A DNA stretch of 30,919 bases. Origin: Phycisphaerales bacterium UBA7708. GTDB lineage: Bacteria > Planctomycetota > Phycisphaerae > Sedimentisphaerales > Anaerohalosphaeraceae. The notes beneath the pieces were generated by a model. That model was given only the letters and a program-made list of their open reading frames with translations. It was not told the origin of the DNA and ran no database searches. Every line of letters starts with the position of its first letter. The stretch's first letter is position 1. A program made the position numbers and the translations under genes. Location of the stretch: assembly GCA_002482415.1 (NCBI GenBank), contig DLFY01000004.1:15278-46196 (forward strand), in the 5' to 3' direction. This document shows positions 8,269 through 16,694 of this stretch, in pieces.

Positions 8269-10533
8269 ATGAGACAAAGAACAGGGTTTTGGGCGGCGGC
8301 GGTTATGGTATTGACATTATCCCAATTACAGGCGGCTGAGGGAATCAGCGTTATCCCGCAGCCGGTATCGATGCAGGTCAATCAAGGGCAGTTTGCGCTG
8401 TCGGCGGATACGGTGATTGTCGCCGATGCGGAACTGCAGGACAAGGCAGGGCAGTTGGCGGAAGCTCTTCGGCCGGCAACGGGATTTCCATTCACGATTC
8501 AATCGGCTGCGGCGGGCAATGCGATTCGTCTGAAGCTGGATGCGTCGCTGGAACGGCTGGGCAAGGAAGGCTATCGGCTGACGGTCAAACCCGACGGGAT
8601 TGTCATCGACGCGCCGGCCAAGGCCGGTGTGTTTTACGGCATCCAGACCCTGCGGCAGCTTCTGCCGGAGGCGATTTATGCGGTTGACAAGCAAAGCGGG
8701 ATTGCCTGGACGGTGCCGTGTGTGGAGATTGAGGACTATCCGCGGTTTGTGTGGCGCGGGATGCACCTGGATGTGGCACGGTATTTTATGCCGGCGGAGT
8801 TTGTCAAGAAATATATTGACCTGCTTGCGATGCACAAGATGAATACGTTTCACTGGCATCTGACCGAAGATCAGGGCTGGCGAATCGAAATCAAAAAATA
8901 TCCAAAGCTGACGGAAATCGGGGCCTGGCGGGATGAAACAATTGTCGGCCATGCCGGACGCAGCGGAAATCAGTATGATGGGGTTCGTCACGGCGGCTTC
9001 TACACGCAGCAGCAGGTGCGGGAAATTGTCGCGTATGCCAAACAGCGGCATGTCAATATCGTTCCGGAAATTGAGATGCCCGGACATTCCCAGGCGGCGA
9101 TTGCGGCTTACCCGGAACTGGGCTGTACGGACAAACCGCTGAAGGTTATGACGACCTGGGGCGTGAATGAAAATGTCTTTAATGTCAATGAAGTGACGGT
9201 TACGTTTCTGCAGGATGTGCTGCTGGAAGTGATGGAGTTGTTTGATTCGCCGTATATCCATATTGGCGGCGACGAGGTGCCCAAGAAGCAGTGGAAGGAA
9301 AATGCCTACGCTCAGGCCAAGATCAAAGAGCTGGGGCTCAAAAACGAGGAAGAACTGCAAAGCTGGTTTATCAAGCGTATCGATACGTTTGTTACGCAGC
9401 ATGGCCGTCGAATCATCGGATGGGACGAAATTCTTGAAGGCGGACTGGCGCCGGGGGCGACGGTGATGAGCTGGCGCGGCGAGGCCGGAGGGATTGCTGC
9501 GGCCAAATCGGGGCATGATGTGGTGATGGCATCCAACAGCCATCTGTACTTTGACTATTATCAGGCCGATCCCAAAACTGAACCACTGGCCATTGGCGGA
9601 TTTCTGCCACTGGAAAAAGTGTACAGCTATGACCCTATCCCGGCGGTGCTGAGCGGCCAGCAGGCCAAGCATATTCTGGGTGCTCAGGGGCAGATCTGGG
9701 CCGAATATGTCCCCAATCCAAAACATGCTGAATATATGGCCTTTCCGCGTGCATCGGCGCTGGCGGAGGTGGTGTGGTCGCCCAAACAGGCACGGAATTA
9801 TGACCAGTTCATTGAGCGGATGATGACGCATGCCCAGCGGCTGAGCCGGCTGGATGTCAATTACTGTCCGCTGGAGAAGACCGGTCTGCTGCGGCCGCAG
9901 ATTCGCCGCGACAAGCTCGGGCAGGTCAGCATCGTATGTCATCCATCCTCAACGGCGGTGTTTTATACCCTTGACGGCAGCACGCCGACTGAAACATCGC
10001 AGCGGTATCAGCAGGCATTTGATTATCCGCAGGGCGGCACGGTACGGGCGGTTGCGGTATGGAAAGGCCGGAGCGGGCCGGTCAGTGAAGCGGTCTTTGG
10101 CCCCAGCAAGCGGGGCTGGACGATATTGTCCTTCAGCAGCCATCAGGCCGGGGAAGAAGCCGTCAATGCGATTGACGATAATCCCGAAACGCTGTGGCAC
10201 ACGGCATACGGGGACAACACGCCCTCGCATCCGCATACACTGGATATCGACCTGGGCAAAACCTGTACGCTCAAGGGGGCAACCTATACCCCGCGCTCCA
10301 ATGGGGCCAATGGCACGGTTCAGGAGTGTGAATTTTATACGAGCCAAGACGGCAAGAGCTGGACTCTGGCCGGCAAAGGCAGCTTTGGCGACATCAAGCA
10401 GAATATGACCGAGCATCGGGTGCTGTTTGCAGCGCCGGTGAAAGCGAAGTATCTGCGGTTTGTTTCGATTCGTGAAATCAACGGCGGGGCGTGGGCCTCG
10501 GCGGGTGAAATCGGGATTATTTCGGGAGATTAA
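8269..10533 (+). CDS. GH20 beta-N-acetylhexosaminidase with C-terminal F5/8-type domain
   Basis: Exo-enzyme that removes terminal beta-linked GlcNAc or GalNAc by substrate-assisted catalysis. It has 754 residues: a signal peptide (1-23), a GH20 N-terminal domain (about 26-155), a GH20 TIM-barrel (about 157-510), a chitobiase-type C-terminal segment with Y-T-L-D-G-S-T-P-T (566-574), and an F5/8 type C (CBM32-like) domain (about 613-754). The catalytic pair is D335-E336 in H-I-G-G-D-E-V. Other family marks are F-H-W-H-L-T-E-D-Q-G-W-R (194-205), P-E-I-E-M-P-G-H (266-273) and G-W-D-E (384-387). The start has a GGAG ribosome site. The signal peptide puts it in the periplasm or outside. The stop overlaps the ribosome-site region of the next gene, so the two are probably co-translated. 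Confidence 0.95.
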   Translation: MRQRTGFWAAAVMVLTLSQLQAAEGISVIPQPVSMQVNQGQFALSADTVIVADAELQDKAGQLAEALRPATGFPFTIQSAAAGNAIRLKLDASLERLGKEGYRLTVKPDGIVIDAPAKAGVFYGIQTLRQLLPEAIYAVDKQSGIAWTVPCVEIEDYPRFVWRGMHLDVARYFMPAEFVKKYIDLLAMHKMNTFHWHLTEDQGWRIEIKKYPKLTEIGAWRDETIVGHAGRSGNQYDGVRHGGFYTQQQVREIVAYAKQRHVNIVPEIEMPGHSQAAIAAYPELGCTDKPLKVMTTWGVNENVFNVNEVTVTFLQDVLLEVMELFDSPYIHIGGDEVPKKQWKENAYAQAKIKELGLKNEEELQSWFIKRIDTFVTQHGRRIIGWDEILEGGLAPGATVMSWRGEAGGIAAAKSGHDVVMASNSHLYFDYYQADPKTEPLAIGGFLPLEKVYSYDPIPAVLSGQQAKHILGAQGQIWAEYVPNPKHAEYMAFPRASALAEVVWSPKQARNYDQFIERMMTHAQRLSRLDVNYCPLEKTGLLRPQIRRDKLGQVSIVCHPSSTAVFYTLDGSTPTETSQRYQQAFDYPQGGTVRAVAVWKGRSGPVSEAVFGPSKRGWTILSFSSHQAGEEAVNAIDDNPETLWHTAYGDNTPSHPHTLDIDLGKTCTLKGATYTPRSNGANGTVQECEFYTSQDGKSWTLAGKGSFGDIKQNMTEHRVLFAAPVKAKYLRFVSIREINGGAWASAGEIGIISGD

Positions 10534-10537
10534 TCGG

Positions 10538-11896
10538 ATGCAGTCTTTGAAGATAATGGTTCTGTGCTGCGGTATCCTGATGGCGTCGGCGGTATGTCTT
10601 GCCCAGCAGCAGGACACTGCCGAACAGATGAGCTGGCTGGATAACGGGCAGATTAAACTGGGCGTGGATTTGAATCTCGGCGGGGCGGTAACGTATCTGG
10701 CCGATGCGAAGACCGGCGAGAATCTGATCAACAGCTATGACTGGGGACGGCAGGTGCAGATGTCGTTTTATTCCGGGCCGAATCCGTTTATCCCTGCGGG
10801 CAAGAAAATCCAGCCTCACTGGCAGGGACTGGGGTGGAATCCGATTCAGTCGGGGGACTGCTTCGGCCACCGCTCCAAAGTGATTACGCATACCAACGAC
10901 GGCAAGACGATTTATGTCCAGTGCATCCCGATGATCTGGCCGCTGGAAAACGCGCCGGGGGAATGCACGTTTGAATGCATCTACCGGCTGGATGGCCGGG
11001 CGGTGCAGGTGACCAGTCGATTGAATAACGTACGTCCCGACAAGACCTGGTATGGCGCCAGAGATCAGGAATTGCCGGCGGTTTATACCAATGGGCCGTA
11101 TCACAAGCTGATGACCTATACGGGCGACAAACCCTATACCGGAGGTGCGCTGGTTGAGATACCCAAGAAACCCGGCGCCAGCGGGATTTGGGCGGACCCG
11201 TGGAACGCGACGGAGAACTGGGCGGCGTTAGTCAATGACGGCGATTTCGGGCTGGGGGTGTGGCATCCAGGCGTGTACCGGTTTATCGGCGGATTCGCCT
11301 GCGGGCAGCCGGGCAAAGGCGGGCCCAAGGATGCGCCGACCGGGTATATCTCGCCGATTCATCGGGAGATGCTGGACTGGAATATCGTCTATGAGTACCG
11401 TTATGTTCTGATTGTCGATTCGCTGAGTAATATTCGAAAGTACATTTATGCCCATGCCGACAAAGCGACGCTGCCGCGATATGATTTTACGCAGGACCGG
11501 CAGCACTGGATTTATACGAATGCCCGGGATGCGGGCTGGCCGATTCAGGGGTATCTGGAGATTCACGCCGACGGCAGCGATGTTCAGCTTTACAGCCCGG
11601 AGGCGTTCTGGCGGGCGGAGCCGGGGCATAAGCTGGTGATTACCGCGGCGGGAAAGAAAAACGAAGGGGCCAAAACATATCAGGCCCAGGTGTTCTGGAA
11701 GACGGCGGGCAATGCGTTCAGTGAGAAAAACAGCTTGAGTTTTTCTATTGCCGCCGATGAGTCGTTTGCGACCTATACACTGGATATTGGAACCCATGCG
11801 GGGTATCAGGGTGTGATTACGGGACTGCGGCTGGATCCGTTTCATACGGCCGGGGCGGACGAGTGGGTCCGGATTCGGTCGATTGAGATTCGGTGA
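10538..11896 (+). CDS. Uncharacterised secreted protein coupled to the GH20 gene
   Basis: A 452-residue protein with a signal peptide (residues about 1-22). The ATG at 10538 lies four bases after the GH20 stop and uses a GGGAG site inside the end of that gene. An open frame from 10460 would delete the signal, so I reject it. The N-terminal part (L-D-N-G-Q-I-K-L-G-V-D, G-G-A-V-T-Y-L, G-x-N-L-I-N) resembles the opening of aldose-epimerase-like beta-sandwich domains. The last 90 residues resemble the sugar-binding-like beta-sandwich that ends many secreted polysaccharide enzymes (L-R-L-D-P-F-H at 430-436, then W-V-R-I-R-S-I-E-I). I see no certain catalytic pair. Context points to glycan recognition or modification alongside the hexosaminidase. 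Confidence 0.75.
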   Translation: MQSLKIMVLCCGILMASAVCLAQQQDTAEQMSWLDNGQIKLGVDLNLGGAVTYLADAKTGENLINSYDWGRQVQMSFYSGPNPFIPAGKKIQPHWQGLGWNPIQSGDCFGHRSKVITHTNDGKTIYVQCIPMIWPLENAPGECTFECIYRLDGRAVQVTSRLNNVRPDKTWYGARDQELPAVYTNGPYHKLMTYTGDKPYTGGALVEIPKKPGASGIWADPWNATENWAALVNDGDFGLGVWHPGVYRFIGGFACGQPGKGGPKDAPTGYISPIHREMLDWNIVYEYRYVLIVDSLSNIRKYIYAHADKATLPRYDFTQDRQHWIYTNARDAGWPIQGYLEIHADGSDVQLYSPEAFWRAEPGHKLVITAAGKKNEGAKTYQAQVFWKTAGNAFSEKNSLSFSIAADESFATYTLDIGTHAGYQGVITGLRLDPFHTAGADEWVRIRSIEIR

Positions 11897-12205
11897 GGGT
11901 TATAGAAAGGCCGCTTTGTGTCGCCCCGCTGGGGCTTTGAGAAAAGCCAGATTGCTTTCCGGGCGTTTCCACGCCCGGCTATTTTCTTTCGCCCCTTCGG
12001 GGCTTTATTTTTTCTTGCCTGTCCGGAGGCTTACGCCTCCGGCTATGAAACTTAGGAGCCCTCCGGGGTCAAAATAATGATCTGTTTTCGACAGCAATTA
12101 GGCTGATGATACAATCACAAAGGCCGCTATTTATGATCTCTTCGGGTTAGAATGACAGGTTGTTTTCTACAGAGCCGATTGAATGAGCAGACAGAAGTAC
12201 AAGAA
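11897..12205. repeat. Hairpin-rich non-coding block, possibly a small mobile element
   Basis: No gene fits here. Four compact hairpins follow each other: 11923-11935 (GCCCC/GGGGC), 11959-11978 (8-bp arms, loop TTCC), 11991-12003 (GCCCC/GGGGC) and 12023-12042 (8-bp arms, loop TTAC). The second and fourth are followed by the same CCGGCTA tail. A perfect 10-base direct repeat, AAAGGCCGCT, lies at 11906-11915 and 12119-12128 and brackets all four. This could be a target duplication around a MITE-like insertion, or chance. Downstream, the block runs into the pfp terminator. Confidence 0.5.
11991..12014 (+). terminator. Intrinsic terminator of the glycoside-hydrolase gene group
   Basis: A five-bp GC stem (GCCCC at 11991-11995, GGGGC at 11999-12003) with loop TTC is followed by a T-rich run (TTTATTTTTTC). 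It lies about 100 bases downstream of the last gene on the plus strand, within the hairpin block. Confidence 0.65.
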
Positions 12206-12237
12206 AAAAGCCCGGCGGGGTGAACCGTCGGGCTTTT
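12206..12237 (-). terminator. Terminator downstream of pfp
   Basis: 13-base arms (12206-12218 and 12225-12237) pair with a single mismatch around a six-base loop. An A run on the left becomes a U run in the minus-strand transcript. It lies 36 bases after the pfp stop. Confidence 0.85.
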
Positions 12238-12272
12238 GTGTTTGATGGAAGTTAAAGCTGCCGGGGCAGGAT

Positions 12273-13469
12273 TTAGACTTTCGGATAGCCGCCGAGGAAT
12301 TCGGTTCTGGGCAGCGTGCCGCACAGCGGAGCGGCGTATTCGACGAAGGCCGCAGTCATGCCGTTGCCATCCTTGTTGATGAATTCATCGGGGACGGATT
12401 TGGTCTTTTCGGCGACTTCGGACAGGTTGGTGCGGAAGTATTCCACGCCGTATTTGGCGCCGGAGCCGGTGCGTTTCATCGCTACCGAGCCGTTATCTTC
12501 CTTCATGGCGTACTGAACGGCTTTGCGGCCGCATTCGCGGGCTTCCTTGACGTCGGTTTCCGACTGGAGGCCGGCGAAGCTGCGCTGCAGGTAGCCGAAG
12601 GTATCGGCCCGGACGCGCTTGATGCCGAGTTTGCCTTTGATCTGGCCGGCCAGGAAGTCGGCCAGGGCGCCGGTGCCGGAAAGCTGCACGTTGCCGTGGG
12701 CATCACGTTCGGCGTTGGCGGCCAGTTTTTCGGCCCATGTAACATGGTCCACATCGCCTATGCCTTCGCTGACGGCGATGACGCAGCGGCCGAGTTTCTT
12801 ATAGACACCTTCGACGTCGGCGAGGAATTTTTCCATCGTGACCGGCCGTTCGGGGATGTAAATCAAATGCGGGCCGTCGTCTTCGCGGGTTTTGGCCAGG
12901 GCTGCGGCGCCGGTCAGGAAGCCGGCATGACGTCCCATGATGACGTCGATCTTGACGCCCGGCAAAGCCCGGTTGTCGAGGTCGTCGCCCATGACGGCAC
13001 AGGCCACAAATTTGGCGGCGGTGCCGTAGCCGGGGCAGTGGTCGGTGACGCGGAGGTCGTTGTCGATGGTCTTGGGGACGTGGAAGGCCCTGAGGTCATA
13101 GCCGCATTTTTCGGCCATGTTGTTGATGATGTAGCAGGTGTTGGCGCTGTCGTTGCCGCCGATGTAGAAGAAATAGCGGATGTCGCGCTTCTTGAAGACT
13201 TCCAGAACCTGAGCACAGTAGGCCTCGTCGGGCTTGTCGCGGCTGGAACCCAGCGCCGAGGACGGCGAGCCGGCCACGCATTCGAGGGTGTCGATCGACA
13301 GCTTTTTGAGGTCGATAAAGTGTTCTTTTTTGATGCCGGCAACCGCATGAATCGCACCGTAGAGGTTGGTGATATCCTTGCATTTGCAGGCTTCTTCGAT
13401 GACGCCGACCAACGAGGCGTTGATAACCCCGGTCGGGCCGCCAGACTGACTGACTATCGCATTTGCCAT
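12273..13469 (-). CDS. pfp: Pyrophosphate-dependent 6-phosphofructokinase
   Basis: Cytoplasmic glycolytic enzyme of 398 residues, interconverting fructose 6-phosphate and fructose 1,6-bisphosphate. The PFK fold is clear: phosphate loop S-Q-S-G-G-P-T (7-13), G-G-N-D-S (104-108), P-K-T-I-D-N-D (132-138) with the catalytic Asp, and M-G-R-H-A-G (178-183). In E. coli numbering, Gly104 is replaced by Asp (G-G-N-D) and Gly124 by Lys (P-K-T-I-D). These are the two exchanges known to mark pyrophosphate instead of ATP as phosphoryl donor. The usual Asp103 is Asn here, which I believe occurs in a subgroup of PPi enzymes. AAAGG lies about seven bases before the ATG. No partner gene is adjacent. PPi use would make the step reversible. 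Confidence 0.9.
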   Translation of the reverse strand: MANAIVSQSGGPTGVINASLVGVIEEACKCKDITNLYGAIHAVAGIKKEHFIDLKKLSIDTLECVAGSPSSALGSSRDKPDEAYCAQVLEVFKKRDIRYFFYIGGNDSANTCYIINNMAEKCGYDLRAFHVPKTIDNDLRVTDHCPGYGTAAKFVACAVMGDDLDNRALPGVKIDVIMGRHAGFLTGAAALAKTREDDGPHLIYIPERPVTMEKFLADVEGVYKKLGRCVIAVSEGIGDVDHVTWAEKLAANAERDAHGNVQLSGTGALADFLAGQIKGKLGIKRVRADTFGYLQRSFAGLQSETDVKEARECGRKAVQYAMKEDNGSVAMKRTGSGAKYGVEYFRTNLSEVAEKTKSVPDEFINKDGNGMTAAFVEYAAPLCGTLPRTEFLGGYPKV

Positions 13470-13798
13470 AATTAAACCTTTCCAGACTTGATGCGTCTTG
13501 TTATAAGAATTCCTTGATTGGCAGGCGATTATACAAAACCGGGCCGTAAAATCAAGGAAAGAACGGGCAGGAATTCGATTGGGGGGAGGTTTAAGGCATT
13601 GTCTTGGACTTTTCCTGTCCGATATACTTGATTTGTGAAGGGTGTGTGTTTTATGGTTCTGAATTTGGATATTGAAAATCGCTTGACAAGCACTGGCCGG
13701 GCGGATAGTAAAGGCTTGGAATTGAATACAGCACTATTGGGCTGAGGGAGTCTGAGGGCCTGATGGAATCAGAACAAGTATGGATAGGGATGCAAACA
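13470..13798. promoter_or_regulatory. Divergent promoter region between pfp and the lipoprotein gene
   Basis: 329 bases without a convincing gene. On the plus strand a perfect -35 (TTGACA, 13683-13688) is followed, after 17 bases, by a weak -10 (TAGTAA, 13706-13711). It could drive the lipoprotein gene. For pfp, TATAAC lies about 25 bases before its ribosome site on the minus strand, but no good -35 is visible. I see no repeat or RNA gene. Confidence 0.4.
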
Positions 13799-14692
13799 AT
13801 GAAGGACAATAGAATCTTCCGAGTTTTAGGCAAACAAGCAGTATCTGGCTGTATGAATGGATTGAACCGGTGCTTATTTGCTCTGGCGTTGGTAGTACTT
13901 TTTGGATGCAAAAAACCAACAGACACCCAGCCCGGTGCCGTTGATATTTATTCCATCATGATTGGCAATAAAGAAATAGATCAGGGCGGAACCATTCCTT
14001 ATGATTTGCACGAAAAACTTAATCACAGGGTGACTATTTATATTAATGACAATCCGATTCACAGCACCTTAGAGACGTGTATTCTTGTGATTAATCCGTT
14101 TATCAGGCCGGGAGAAAATGTTGTAAAGATACGGTCCGAAGGGGCTCAGCATATAGAAGTTATGGCAACTATTGGCACTTCGGCTTTAACTGTAAAAGAG
14201 AGAAAATATTTCCAACACGGTTTTAACGAACAAAATAATAGCTTTGAATATACTTTTTCAGCAGAGATTAAACATGTGTATCCTGTTTATAAGCCTGAAA
14301 ACCAACTGTCAGCAATAACAAATCGGGACGATTCCTTGCCGTTGGAATTAGTGAAGTCTATTATTTCGTTATCAGAGAATAGGCGTTTTGACGATGCGGC
14401 ATCTTTAATTATTGAAGGGCCGCGATACTGGCTGCCTTATGCAGAGAAGAATTACTCGTCAGAATGGATTCAAGCATTCAAGGAGAATTTCTCATCCTTG
14501 TGCACCAGCGGTGGTTATCATTTCCAGAGCTACAACCCCGATGAATACATTGTGGAATATGGAAAAAGCCTGATTCTGATTTACAGAAAAGATGGAGGCA
14601 ATGCTGTCTTCAGTTCAAAATATCGAAATGCGCCGACCATAGCAGCTTATATTGATGGGAAATATATTTTGTGGTCGTGCGCTCCGCTCTAA
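13799..14692 (+). CDS. Putative lipoprotein, unknown function
   Basis: I do not recognise this family. The N-terminal part contains a lipoprotein signal: a basic start (MNGLNRC), a hydrophobic core (LFALALVVL) and the lipobox L-F-G-C followed by KK. The mature protein would be a lipid-anchored, roughly 260-residue periplasmic or outer-membrane protein. Start choice is open. The ATG at 13799 is preceded by GGATAGGG but gives an unusually long signal (Cys at 37). The ATG at 13853 gives a normal 18-residue signal but no ribosome site. After the Cys comes a beta-rich region to about residue 145, then a mixed region with no motif I can name. The gene is AT-rich relative to its neighbours and ends just before a flavoprotein gene with its own ribosome site. 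Confidence 0.65.
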   Translation: MKDNRIFRVLGKQAVSGCMNGLNRCLFALALVVLFGCKKPTDTQPGAVDIYSIMIGNKEIDQGGTIPYDLHEKLNHRVTIYINDNPIHSTLETCILVINPFIRPGENVVKIRSEGAQHIEVMATIGTSALTVKERKYFQHGFNEQNNSFEYTFSAEIKHVYPVYKPENQLSAITNRDDSLPLELVKSIISLSENRRFDDAASLIIEGPRYWLPYAEKNYSSEWIQAFKENFSSLCTSGGYHFQSYNPDEYIVEYGKSLILIYRKDGGNAVFSSKYRNAPTIAAYIDGKYILWSCAPL

Positions 14693-14797
14693 TTAATGCC
14701 GTGTATAACCAGGTTGCGGGATAGGACATCTGAGTCTTATATGTCCTGTACGTGGATTACAACAGAAAAGTATTTATTTTTCAGTCAGGAGATAGCC

Positions 14798-15430
14798 ATG
14801 AAGGTCATATTAATCAACGGAAGTCCCAATAAAAACGGGTGTACGTATACGGCGCTGGAGGAGGTGGGCAGGATGCTCAATGCCGAGGGGATTGAGACCG
14901 ATTTTTTTCACATTGGGACAAAGCCGTTGTCCGGATGCATTGCCTGCCGGAAGTGCCAGGAGCTGGGACGCTGCGTTTTTTCGGATAAGGTCAATGAATT
15001 TCTGGATATCGCCAAAGACGCCGACGGGTTTGTGTTCGGGTCGCCGGTGTATTATGCCTCTGCGGCGGGGGCATTGACCTGTTTTATGGATCGCGTGTTT
15101 TTTGCCAACGCCTTATCCGGCAGGCAATGTTTTTATTTGAAGCCGGCCGCCGCGGTGGTCAGCGCCCGACGGGCGGGAACGACGGCGACATTCGACCAGC
15201 TTAACAAATATTTTACCATCTCCCAGATGCCGGTGATCTCGTCGCGATACTGGAATATGGTGCATGGCTTTACTCCCGAGGATGTCAAACAGGACCTGGA
15301 GGGGATGCAGATTATGCGGGTGCTGGGCAGGAATATGGCCTGGTTTTTGAAATGCAAAGAGGCCGGCATGAAAGCGGGGATTGCATTGCCCGAACGGGAA
15401 GACACGATCTTTACAAACTTTATCCGATAG
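14798..15430 (+). CDS. Iron-sulfur flavoprotein-like NAD(P)H-dependent FMN reductase
   Basis: Cytoplasmic flavodoxin-fold redox protein of 210 residues. The phosphate-binding loop is N-G-S-P-N-K-N-G-C-T (7-16). The second FMN loop is G-S-P-V-Y-Y-A-S. Between them four cysteines are spaced C47-x2-C50-x2-C53-x5-C59, the compact spacing that binds a 4Fe-4S cluster in iron-sulfur flavoproteins (Isf) of anaerobes. Such proteins shuttle electrons, for example in reductive detoxification. The start at 14798 has GGAG nine bases upstream; the frame from 14696 lacks one and adds unrelated residues. A terminator lies directly after the stop. Cluster binding is inferred from the cysteine spacing only, and the electron partner is unknown. 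Confidence 0.85.
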   Translation: MKVILINGSPNKNGCTYTALEEVGRMLNAEGIETDFFHIGTKPLSGCIACRKCQELGRCVFSDKVNEFLDIAKDADGFVFGSPVYYASAAGALTCFMDRVFFANALSGRQCFYLKPAAAVVSARRAGTTATFDQLNKYFTISQMPVISSRYWNMVHGFTPEDVKQDLEGMQIMRVLGRNMAWFLKCKEAGMKAGIALPEREDTIFTNFIR

Positions 15431-15438
15431 GCGCAAAA

Positions 15439-15467
15439 AAAACGGCGACCGGAGGCGTCGCCGTTTT
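15439..15467. terminator. Bidirectional terminator between the flavoprotein and parA genes
   Basis: A perfect 11-bp inverted repeat (15439-15449 with 15457-15467) has a seven-base loop, with A and T runs at its feet. It serves the plus-strand flavoprotein gene and the minus-strand parA gene. Confidence 0.88.
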
Positions 15468-15491
15468 AGGGTTTTATATTCGTAATAGCTT

Positions 15492-16694
15492 CTACTGGAC
15501 GTTGAGGATCGAGTTGAAGTCGCCGAAGGGGTTCATTTCGGTCATTTCGTTGTAGGGATCCTGCTGCCACTGGCCGTCGACGACCAGGCGATAGCGATAG
15601 GTGCCCTTGTCCAGCGGCATTTTAATCTGCCAGTTGCCGTTGTCGCCGACTTTTTCCAGCGGGGTCTGTTCGGGTTTCCAGCCGTTGAAGTCGCCGGCGA
15701 TGTGGACGGCCTGAGCCCGGGGATACAGGGCCGAGAAGACCACCGAGCCGTTGACCTGGCGGGCGCCGTAGAAATCGGCCAGCTTCTGTTCGAGCGTGGT
15801 CCTGGGCTGTTCGGGCTCAATGGACATCTTGGGCTCTTTAATCGAGGCCAGCAGTTCATCGGCACTGGCGCTGATGGATTTCAGGCGGGTCTGGAGGGTG
15901 TTGACCAGTTCGGCCTTGTGGGTCTGGGTATCGGAACCGACCAGTTCATCGGCCAGGGCCAGGAAGTCCTTGAAGCCTTTGCTGGCCGGGTCGTATTCGC
16001 TGATCGGCTGGCCGAGGCTGGCGGCTTCCTTGAGCTTGGTATTGAAGTTGATGACGGTCTTGAACATCCGGCTGCTGAAGTGCTTGCGGAGTTCGGCCAG
16101 GATTTCACGGGCCATCTTGGTGCGGATATCGTACATGCTGGCCAGGACCATTACATTGACCCGTTCGGGGCACTGCTGGGACAGGGCATTGAGCGTATCC
16201 AACTGTTTGCTGAGGCCGTGCAGGGAGAAATAGCCCATTTCCACGGGGACGACGACATCGGTCGCGGCGCGGAGGGCATTGAAAGTCAACAGCCCCACCG
16301 ACGGCGGGCAGTCGATAATGACATAGTCGAATTCGTTGCGAATCTGGGCCAAGATGTTGCGGAGGGCGTTTTCCCGGTCCGGCTGGCCGGTGGTCTGGGT
16401 TTCAAAGGTGGCCAGGTCGATGGTGGACGGGGCCAGTTCAAACCGCTCGGAGATTTTCCAGAGAATTTCGGTAATGCGAAGCGGCTCACCGCGGGCCTGG
16501 CCGATCATGACATCGAACATGCTGTGTTCGATCTGTTCTTCCGGCACCGCCAGCCCGACGGCACAATGCGACTGGGGATCCATATCCACCAGCAATGTCC
16601 GATAACCACGATTGGCCATGGCACTGGCCAGATTTATCGAAATCGTTGTCTTGCCAACTCCGCCTTTTTGGTTAATGACAGCTATGGCTCTCAT
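15492..16694 (-). CDS. ParA/Soj ATPase fused to a glycogen-binding (CBM48/AMPK-type) domain
   Basis: A 400-residue fusion. Residues 1-250 are a complete ParA ATPase: deviant Walker A K-G-G-V-G-K-T-T (10-17), D-M-D-P-Q (37-41) and Walker B V-I-I-D-C-P-P-S (125-132). ParA proteins form ATP-dependent patterns on DNA or membranes to position DNA or other cargo. Residues 251-315 form a polar, probably helical linker. Residues 317-399 are an early-set/CBM48-like domain: V-V-F-S-A, V-H-I-A-G-D-F-N-G-W (330-339), G-N-W, then Y-R-Y-R-L-V-V-D-G-Q-W (366-376) and D-P (379-380). This is the arrangement of AMPK beta-subunit and isoamylase glycogen-binding modules. The ATG at 16694 has AAGGAAG six bases upstream, and ParA homology starts there. 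No parB is adjacent. The fusion suggests positioning of glycogen or another polysaccharide cargo, or sugar-state sensing. Confidence 0.9.
   Translation of the reverse strand: MRAIAVINQKGGVGKTTISINLASAMANRGYRTLLVDMDPQSHCAVGLAVPEEQIEHSMFDVMIGQARGEPLRITEILWKISERFELAPSTIDLATFETQTTGQPDRENALRNILAQIRNEFDYVIIDCPPSVGLLTFNALRAATDVVVPVEMGYFSLHGLSKQLDTLNALSQQCPERVNVMVLASMYDIRTKMAREILAELRKHFSSRMFKTVINFNTKLKEAASLGQPISEYDPASKGFKDFLALADELVGSDTQTHKAELVNTLQTRLKSISASADELLASIKEPKMSIEPEQPRTTLEQKLADFYGARQVNGSVVFSALYPRAQAVHIAGDFNGWKPEQTPLEKVGDNGNWQIKMPLDKGTYRYRLVVDGQWQQDPYNEMTEMNPFGDFNSILNVQ

Noticed and set aside
8326..9942. 538-codon minus-strand ORF
   Set aside because: It lies wholly antisense to the GH20 gene, whose catalytic motifs are intact. 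The translation is rich in Arg, His, Pro and Ile with no domain, as expected of a shadow frame.
12696..13475. 259-codon plus-strand ORF
   Set aside because: It is antisense to pfp, and its Val/Asp/Gly-rich low-complexity translation is a shadow.
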